From UBA10518 sp022837185 (GTDB taxonomy: Bacteria; Desulfobacterota; Desulfobulbia; Desulfobulbales; Desulfobulbaceae), in the NCBI GenBank assembly GCA_034007705.1, contig JAVEQK010000012.1:17648-81647 (forward strand): 64,000 nt of DNA, written 5' to 3'. The position numbers and the translations under genes are program-made. Below the pieces are notes generated by a model. It ran no database searches. It had not been told where the DNA came from and was given only the letters and a program-made list of their open reading frames with translations. Of the stretch, positions 59,503-64,000 are shown in pieces (position 1 is the first letter of the stretch; the number at the start of each line of letters is the position of its first letter).

Positions 59503-59715
59503 TCATTGTTCTTCCCTGGCGCCGGGCCGGGCGTAAAAGCTGACCAGCATGCCGAGGATAAAGCCCAGCGCCGCCGTCAGCACAAGCAGGAGGATGACGG
59601 GCATCTCGACGGTAACAAACAGGAAGTGGGCCTGGACCGGGCTGCGGTTCTGAAATATCACGACCGCAAGCGCGCAGACTATCACCAGTATTGCAATGGG
59701 TTTGTTTTTTTTCAC
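59503..59715 (-). CDS. LapA-domain (DUF1049) membrane protein
   Basis: 70 aa from the GTG at 59715, which follows GAGG at 8 nt. Two membrane helices (PIAILVIVCALAVVIFQN and MPVILLLVLTAALGFILGMLVSF) with the QNRSPVQAHFLF connection typical of the LapA / DUF1049 family, linked to lipopolysaccharide assembly. The frame is open upstream to 59778, but without a ribosome site. Confidence 0.82.
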   Translation of the reverse strand: MKKNKPIAILVIVCALAVVIFQNRSPVQAHFLFVTVEMPVILLLVLTAALGFILGMLVSFYARPGAREEQ

Positions 59716-59853
59716 GGTTGAATCCTCATTATTTGCGGAAGACTTTCCCCCGGTGCCGGGGATCATGCCTTCAAACAAGCGCGCCGGATCTTTTTTGCGG
59801 TACAGTTTCCGGGGCTAATTTCGACGACCTCCCGTTTCCTCCTGAACGGCATG

Positions 59854-60174
59854 TCAGGCCGAAGCGGTCAATTTCAGGCCGATTATGCCCGCAAGGATAA
59901 GAACGAGGCTGAGGACCCTGCCAGTATTCAACGGTTCGTCCAGCAGCACGATCCCAAGTATGGCCGTGCCGACGGCGCCAACCCCGACCCAGACAGCATA
60001 GGCCGTGCCCACAGGAAGCGATTTCATGGCAATGCCAAGCAGACCCAGGCTGATCCCCATTGCCGCTATCGTGCCCAGGGTCGGCCACAGGCGCGTAAAG
60101 CCTTCCGTGAACTTGAGACCAATCGCCCAGCCTATTTCAGACAAGCCCGCAAGGAAAAGAATAAACCAACTCAT
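59854..60174 (-). CDS. gdx: Guanidinium exporter Gdx (SugE-type SMR)
   Basis: 106 aa with four membrane helices. The first helix carries the essential glutamate in LAGLSEIGWAIGLKF, and the pattern SEIGWAxGLK with GTAYAVWVGVGAVG marks the SugE/Gdx branch that exports guanidinium in exchange for protons, rather than the drug-exporting EmrE branch. Start: ATG 60174 (MSWFILF); ATG 60186 is in frame, only 7 nt from the riboswitch. The guanidine-II riboswitch directly upstream independently supports the substrate. Confidence 0.93.
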   Translation of the reverse strand: MSWFILFLAGLSEIGWAIGLKFTEGFTRLWPTLGTIAAMGISLGLLGIAMKSLPVGTAYAVWVGVGAVGTAILGIVLLDEPLNTGRVLSLVLILAGIIGLKLTASA

Positions 60175-60193
60175 AGTGCATCTCATTTGCTGT

Positions 60194-60236
60194 CCGGGTC
60201 GTCCCGGTCAGAAGGATACGAATTGAGGCCGTCCCC
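60194..60236 (-). promoter_or_regulatory. Guanidine-II (mini-ykkC) riboswitch
   Basis: On the minus strand two hairpins with ACGR tetraloops lie just before the exporter: GGGG-ACGG-CCTC (60236-60225) and CCGGG-ACGA-CCCGG (60207-60194), with a 17-nt linker. Twin short stems with ACGR loops define the guanidine-II class, in which the loops dock on guanidinium and expose the ribosome site. Position upstream of a SugE/Gdx gene is its classical location. Confidence 0.92.
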
Positions 60237-60471
60237 AAATCGTGATAGAAATTATTATTATACCGTTTCCGACGACTTTCTGCCGCAAAAACAGGTTCGT
60301 CGCGGGAGCGGGTGCATCAGGGCCGTGCCATTCTCCACCTAATGGAAATCAGCAATGGGGATAAAAATAGTATCAGATTTTGAATTTATTACTTTTGCAT
60401 GATTCAAAAACGGATCGTCTCTTTGCATGCTGGATTGCAAGACCTGATCTTAAGATATGGGATCCTGAGGA

Positions 60472-60924
60472 TTACCGTCCGCGCAGCTTTTCCCTCACGT
60501 ATTCTCCAATCAGTATTGCGGCAGGGTAGGTCACCTCTTCCTCGGTCTGCGCGTGGAGCATGAGGGCCTGGGTGAACTTTGCGTATTCCATTTTGTCCGC
60601 CTTCTTCGCCGCGGCAGACAGCTTCTCCAGCGCGGCAACGATCGACTTGTGCTCCGCCAGCATCTGGTCCAGGTCTGCCTTGAGCTTGTCGGTCAGCCCG
60701 AGCACTTCTTTCATATCAGGAGTCACTTTGCCTGCAGCCAGATCGCGCAGCAGCCCGAGCGGAGGCAAGGCGTACTCCTCCTCCTTGACGAAGTGCGGAT
60801 GCATCAGCTCTGCAACAGCCTTTGCCGCATCACCGAGTTCGCCAGGTTCCTGCGTGGCCTTACGGAGCATCCCGTGCAGCTCCTCATGTTCAATCTTCAG
60901 GGGACGAGGGATTTCGAATTTCAT
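60472..60924 (-). CDS. Hemerythrin-like (HHE) protein
   Basis: 150 aa from ATG 60924, placed 9 nt after AAGGAG. A four-helix hemerythrin-like domain with the iron-ligand pattern in IEHEELH, LMHPHFVKEEE, MLAEHKSIV and LMLHAQTEEEVTYP. Such proteins bind a di-iron centre and act in oxygen, NO or iron handling. The gene is monocistronic. Together with norCB in the same window it fits a defence against NO or oxygen, but that is inference. Confidence 0.85.
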   Translation of the reverse strand: MKFEIPRPLKIEHEELHGMLRKATQEPGELGDAAKAVAELMHPHFVKEEEYALPPLGLLRDLAAGKVTPDMKEVLGLTDKLKADLDQMLAEHKSIVAALEKLSAAAKKADKMEYAKFTQALMLHAQTEEEVTYPAAILIGEYVREKLRGR

Positions 60925-61149
60925 GGGTTGCATCTCCTTCTACGTGGGTTGTTTGGAGTATGATGGTTGGGCGAAATTTATTGCCGGGCTGGAACAATGC
61001 TGCCATTTTGGACGGATGTGAGCATGTCCGATAAGCTTGCCAATGGTAACAAAACTGACCAATTAGAGAGATAATGTACTCCTGCTGCACTGAGCCGTTG
61101 GATTTGAATTTTTTGCGAAACCAACAAATATCCTTGCTCCGAAGATGTG
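60925..61149. other. Upstream region of the hemerythrin gene
   Basis: AT-rich sequence with no gene. The only notable motif is a weak repeat of TTGG (TTGGTCAG, TTGGCAAG) on the minus strand about 110-130 bp before the start. I could not assign a promoter. Confidence 0.3.
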
Positions 61150-61245
61150 AGAACATTGACAAAAAACGAACAGAAAAAGCGCGGAAAGGCCCTGTGCAGC
61201 TTCCCGCAGAAAGAGTCAAGCAAAGACAAAGACTTGCCCCCTTGC
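61150..61245 (-). repeat. Gene-end palindrome, copy 4 with tail
   Basis: Downstream of the metallophosphoesterase stop by about 30 bp, sense orientation. The loop is enlarged by a duplicated TCTTTG (GCAAGTCTTTGTCTTTGCTTG). The tail CTTTCTGCGGGAAGCTGC ... CTTTCCGCG ... TGTTCGTTTTTTGTC matches copy 5 over about 60 bp. Confidence 0.8.
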
Positions 61246-61272
61246 TTCCATCTTCATACCGTAGATTCCCGG

Positions 61273-62757
61273 TCAGCCAGCCGGATGGTTTTCAGGCGAT
61301 GCCGCCAGAACAGGAACATCCCGCAAACGAAGGGCACTGACAGTGCCGTCCCGGTAAACCAGCATTGGTGCCGGCATATGGAATTTTTCAGGCACAATAT
61401 CCACCCATCCGCCCGTATTGTGAACCCACATGGGGTTTCTTCGTTCGTCATTATGGCGCATGAATATTTCATTAAAGCAGGGGATATGGGTATGCCCGTA
61501 AATGATGGAGGTTATCCGGTCATCGGCGTGCAGATATTCTTTTTTTGCCTGGGCCAGATAATGTTCAACCAGTTCACGGTTAAGCTGCAGCCCCTCTATA
61601 CTGTGGAACTTCGCTGAAGGTGTCTTCAGGTCAACCCTTTTGTCATTCAGCTTCAGATGTTCCTGCAGGACTTCAAAAAACGTTTTTTCCCAGTCGGTCG
61701 GCGCCTTGTGGTCAAAATGGTGGTCATATATCATTTCCCAGAATTTATACGGAGGAGTCTGCGCAAGGGAATAGCTGTGCCATTCCGTGGTAATGGCGTT
61801 GAGCATTTCAATATTGCGGATCGTCAGTGGAATATCCTGCTGTTTTAACAGATCATTGAATATCGTGGTCACCATATTCCAATTCTGCTCGAACAGGTGG
61901 CCGTGGGTCAAAATCATATGTCGGCCATCCTTGCCCCTGATAAAGAAGTGCGGGTATGCCACGTGCACGGGAGTTTCGCTGCCGATGCCAAGGAGCGACG
62001 AGATCATATTATGCTGAGGAATCCCTGCTTCCCCCGTCCGGTTGTCATCAGAAATGATCTCTCCCGTATCGATATCCAGCGTCAGGGAAACCGCCCTGGG
62101 CATCTGCAGCGGGTCAAGACCTCTTTCAAGGCGATCCGTGATCCAGTATCTTTCCTGCAGCATTGACCAGAAATGGTGGTCATGATTTCCCGGAACATAT
62201 ATGACATTCTCGAACAGTTCACCAAGCGCCAGTCCCTGATCATGCTTTTTGAGATGCTGAAAGAGTTTTGCGGATAACCTGAATGAGTCTTCCTGGTTGT
62301 TCATCGCCAGGTCCCACATATCACCCAGGATGACCAGATTCTCGATTTTGCCGTTCTGCCGCCGTAACTCTTTGCAGTAATTTAAGAATTCAATAAATCT
62401 GGTCCGGACATATGGGCTTTCGCTGTCGGAGGGGTCAAGCCGCTGGTAGTCCGCCGGCTTGCCGGGATCACCGGTAATGCCTCCGTACCGTTCTCCGATA
62501 TGCAGGTCGCTGATACAAACTGCGAATGGGTTTTCCTCAGCCGGCTTCTCTCTTCCGGCGCCGAACTTCTCGGTTGTGCCAAAAAAAGGCACTGAAGTGT
62601 TGACCTGACCGGCGTCTCCGGTACCGGACAGCAGGCTCATCCCTCCAGCGGCCATGAACAAGGCAAAACCGGCCTGTGTCTTAAGAAAGGACCGGCGGGT
62701 CAAGGAAGGATTTGCTGCCTGCGGTTTTGGCTCCGGCACCATGTCATTTTTGTTCAT
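61273..62757 (-). CDS. Tat-exported metallophosphoesterase
   Basis: 494 aa from ATG 62757, which follows AGGAG. A twin-arginine signal (LTRRSFLKTQAGFALF, near residues 20-35) indicates folded export. The calcineurin-like metal site is complete: CISDLHIG, LGDMWDL, VPGNHDHHFW, ILTHGHLF and YGHTHIPC. The long insert (DPGKPADYQRLDPSDSES and following) is not one I recognise. The substrate is unknown; a phosphodiester or phosphomonoester in the periplasm. The gene is alone, with a gene-end palindrome behind it. Confidence 0.88.
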   Translation of the reverse strand: MNKNDMVPEPKPQAANPSLTRRSFLKTQAGFALFMAAGGMSLLSGTGDAGQVNTSVPFFGTTEKFGAGREKPAEENPFAVCISDLHIGERYGGITGDPGKPADYQRLDPSDSESPYVRTRFIEFLNYCKELRRQNGKIENLVILGDMWDLAMNNQEDSFRLSAKLFQHLKKHDQGLALGELFENVIYVPGNHDHHFWSMLQERYWITDRLERGLDPLQMPRAVSLTLDIDTGEIISDDNRTGEAGIPQHNMISSLLGIGSETPVHVAYPHFFIRGKDGRHMILTHGHLFEQNWNMVTTIFNDLLKQQDIPLTIRNIEMLNAITTEWHSYSLAQTPPYKFWEMIYDHHFDHKAPTDWEKTFFEVLQEHLKLNDKRVDLKTPSAKFHSIEGLQLNRELVEHYLAQAKKEYLHADDRITSIIYGHTHIPCFNEIFMRHNDERRNPMWVHNTGGWVDIVPEKFHMPAPMLVYRDGTVSALRLRDVPVLAASPENHPAG

Positions 62758-63029
62758 CTTTTCTCCTGTTTTTTGCATAACGAGTCTGTCAAAACAGTCC
62801 TTTCCGGAAGGACCCGGTTTATCCGGCTTGTGGCCGACCGGGTTATTTATGGGAAAGGTGGATGCAGACTTTTCGACTGCAGCCCGAAACGGACGAGTGC
62901 TGCCTGCGGATTGATCACCTTTGCTATGCCCTCGGACAAGCTTTATTCTATCATTTTTCAGATAATGGTAAACCATGTTGCCTGAAAAAAGAGAGCTTAT
63001 CCCCATTATCCTCTGCCATGAGCAACGCT

Positions 63030-63515
63030 TTATTTTTTCATGCCGGGGCTGTTTTTTTCCATAATTTCAATCACCTTTTGGAGCCCCTTGTCGTACGCAA
63101 TTTTCTCCGTAAAGTGAAGGCTTGCCACAGTCATGCCTTCACGCTCATAGAATCGGTGCGCATCCTTCCTTTGGGTTCCGGAATCCAGGTGAATCTGCTC
63201 ACAGCCTTCCAGGGCGGCCCTTTCCCTGAGCCAGGCAATCAGCCTGGCGCCGTGGCCCTTTGATCGATATCCGGGAAGGGTTACCAGATCATCGACGTAC
63301 AGAAAACGCCCCCAAGCCAGGTTTTCACCAGCTCGAAAGCCGGCGACGGCAACCACCCCAGTCGGCTCTTGAATGAAGGCGAGCCGATAGCCCGCGCGCT
63401 CCTGGTCACGGACCCGGGAAAGAAATTGCTCCTTGGCAATATGAGGACGAAGCTCCCGCATGACCGGATAACAAGCGGCGATCTCGGCATCGGTTGCGGC
63501 TATGTGGATGTTCAT
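63030..63515 (-). CDS. GNAT-family N-acetyltransferase
   Basis: 161 aa from ATG 63515. The acetyl-CoA loop is in DDLVTLPGYRSKGHGARLIAWL (the R/QxxGxG/A pattern), followed by IHLDSGTQRKDAHRFYEREGM, typical of GNAT motif B. The acceptor is not predictable. The frame is open upstream to 63662, but that part translates the palindrome tail and was excluded. No strong ribosome site was found. Confidence 0.82.
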   Translation of the reverse strand: MNIHIAATDAEIAACYPVMRELRPHIAKEQFLSRVRDQERAGYRLAFIQEPTGVVAVAGFRAGENLAWGRFLYVDDLVTLPGYRSKGHGARLIAWLRERAALEGCEQIHLDSGTQRKDAHRFYEREGMTVASLHFTEKIAYDKGLQKVIEIMEKNSPGMKK

Positions 63516-63567
63516 GGTTGTCTCAGCCCTGCCCCCTTTATAACGGTGATAATGTGTTTCCTCAAAG

Positions 63568-63651
63568 CATCGGCAAAAAACGAACAGGAAAAACGGGGAA
63601 AGGCGCTGCGCGGCATTTCCCGCAAAAAGAGTCAAGCAAAGACTTGACCCC
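63568..63651 (-). repeat. Gene-end palindrome, copy 5 with tail
   Basis: On the minus strand GGGG + TCAAGTCTTTGCTTGACTC + TTTTTGCGGG begins immediately after the TAA of the flavin reductase gene. The stem plus T5 gives it the form of a rho-independent terminator. The tail contains a second hairpin (GGGAAA/TTTCCC) and ends in TGTTCGTTTTTTGCC. Confidence 0.88.
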
Positions 63652-64000
63652 TTAAACACCATCCGGAAGCTTCGACTGCATCATTTGCCTCCGGTCCAAT
63701 TTGCGCCCATCCACCACGAAGGTGCCATCACCAATTGCGTGAATGGTTCGTTTCTCTTTTCGTGAGCTGTCAAAGTACGCGGCAATGCCTTCGAGAACAA
63801 CGATGTTGTGCTTTTGAACGATATCAATGACTTTGCATTCTATGTTTGCCAGGCATTCCTTAATCAGGGGCGGCCTGACATGCTTTGCCTTCACGGAAGT
63901 CAGTCCAAACTTTTCAAATTTGTCCGTGTCGGCGCCGGAACATGTTCCCACCCCAACAACTTGATCAATGAGATCCACAGTGGGAATTGCAATGACACAT
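63652..64000 (-). CDS. Flavin reductase-like (flavoredoxin) protein, C-terminal part
   Basis: At least 115 residues; the 5' end lies beyond the window edge (the frame is open to 64000, reading VIAIPTVDLIDQVVGVGTC). The segment GTCSGADTDKFEKFGLTSVKA and HVRPPLIKECLANIECKV matches FMN-binding flavin reductase / flavoredoxin proteins of anaerobes. It would transfer electrons through FMN; the partner is unknown. The stop codon directly abuts the gene-end palindrome. Confidence 0.82.
   Translation of the reverse strand, partial: CVIAIPTVDLIDQVVGVGTCSGADTDKFEKFGLTSVKAKHVRPPLIKECLANIECKVIDIVQKHNIVVLEGIAAYFDSSRKEKRTIHAIGDGTFVVDGRKLDRRQMMQSKLPDGV

Overview
The window looks like chromosomal DNA of a GC-rich anaerobe of the Desulfobacterota (Deltaproteobacteria), most likely a sulfur-cycling relative of the Desulfobulbales. 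The main clues are a complete DsrC with both C-terminal cysteines, a probable selenocysteine-containing rhodanese, a TreT / DUF5752 / TreY / TreZ trehalose cluster, and tungsten uptake genes. The taxonomic call is inference: there is no rRNA or marker gene to anchor it. No tRNA, rRNA, CRISPR array, prophage or transposase gene was seen.

Layout. 1-3.6 kb: the 3' part of a lipoprotein rhodanese gene read through an in-frame UGA with a SECIS-like hairpin, a secreted YcnI-like protein, and an MFS permease. 3.9-15.9 kb (minus strand): treZ, a giant malQ-treY fusion, a DUF5752 gene and treT form a trehalose operon, followed by a three-domain ACP / acyl-AMP ligase / acyltransferase protein. 16-20.9 kb: a secreted SBBP-repeat protein, then galE and a secreted protein. 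21.3-24.9 kb (plus): tautomerase, ligA, acylphosphatase, zinc ribbon and ATP-grasp. 25.3-28 kb: dsrC and, divergently, ppiD. 28.4-38.2 kb: a SNF2 helicase, then hisD-rsmG and leuB-prs-asd. 38.4-47.8 kb: a LuxR-type regulator, a PilZ protein, two very large homologous secreted Asp-box proteins and a small secreted protein. 48-53.2 kb: norCB (nitric oxide reductase, with an extra haem domain on NorC) behind an FNR-type promoter, flanked on both sides by paralogous cysteine-rich proteins, plus an HD-GYP-like protein. 53.3-57.3 kb: an oxyanion (tungstate) ABC transporter with two unrelated binding proteins behind an operator-overlapped promoter. 57.3-64 kb: a deleted third copy of the cysteine-rich gene, a Pmp3 peptide, a B12-binding radical SAM protein, a LapA-domain protein, a guanidinium exporter under a guanidine-II riboswitch, hemerythrin, a Tat-exported metallophosphoesterase, a GNAT and a flavin reductase.

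Two repeat systems run through the window. Between about 3.6 and 35 kb, intergenic spaces hold mosaic islands built from the same few units: GGCAGTC heptads, GATTTC/GATCGG hexads, a long TAGGTTGGGG inverted repeat and a CTTCTCCC palindrome. In places they supply stop codons or false N-terminal extensions to neighbouring genes. From 47 kb onward a different palindrome, GTCAAGTCTTTGCTTGAC, sits just after the stop codon of five genes, each time in the sense orientation, as if it served as a portable gene-end hairpin.

The observations most worth following are the Sec-rhodanese, the gene-end palindrome, the MalQ domain that has lost all its catalytic residues inside the TreY fusion, the guanidine-II riboswitch, the class-II FNR promoter of norCB, the cysteine-rich family in three states, and the pair of giant secreted proteins.
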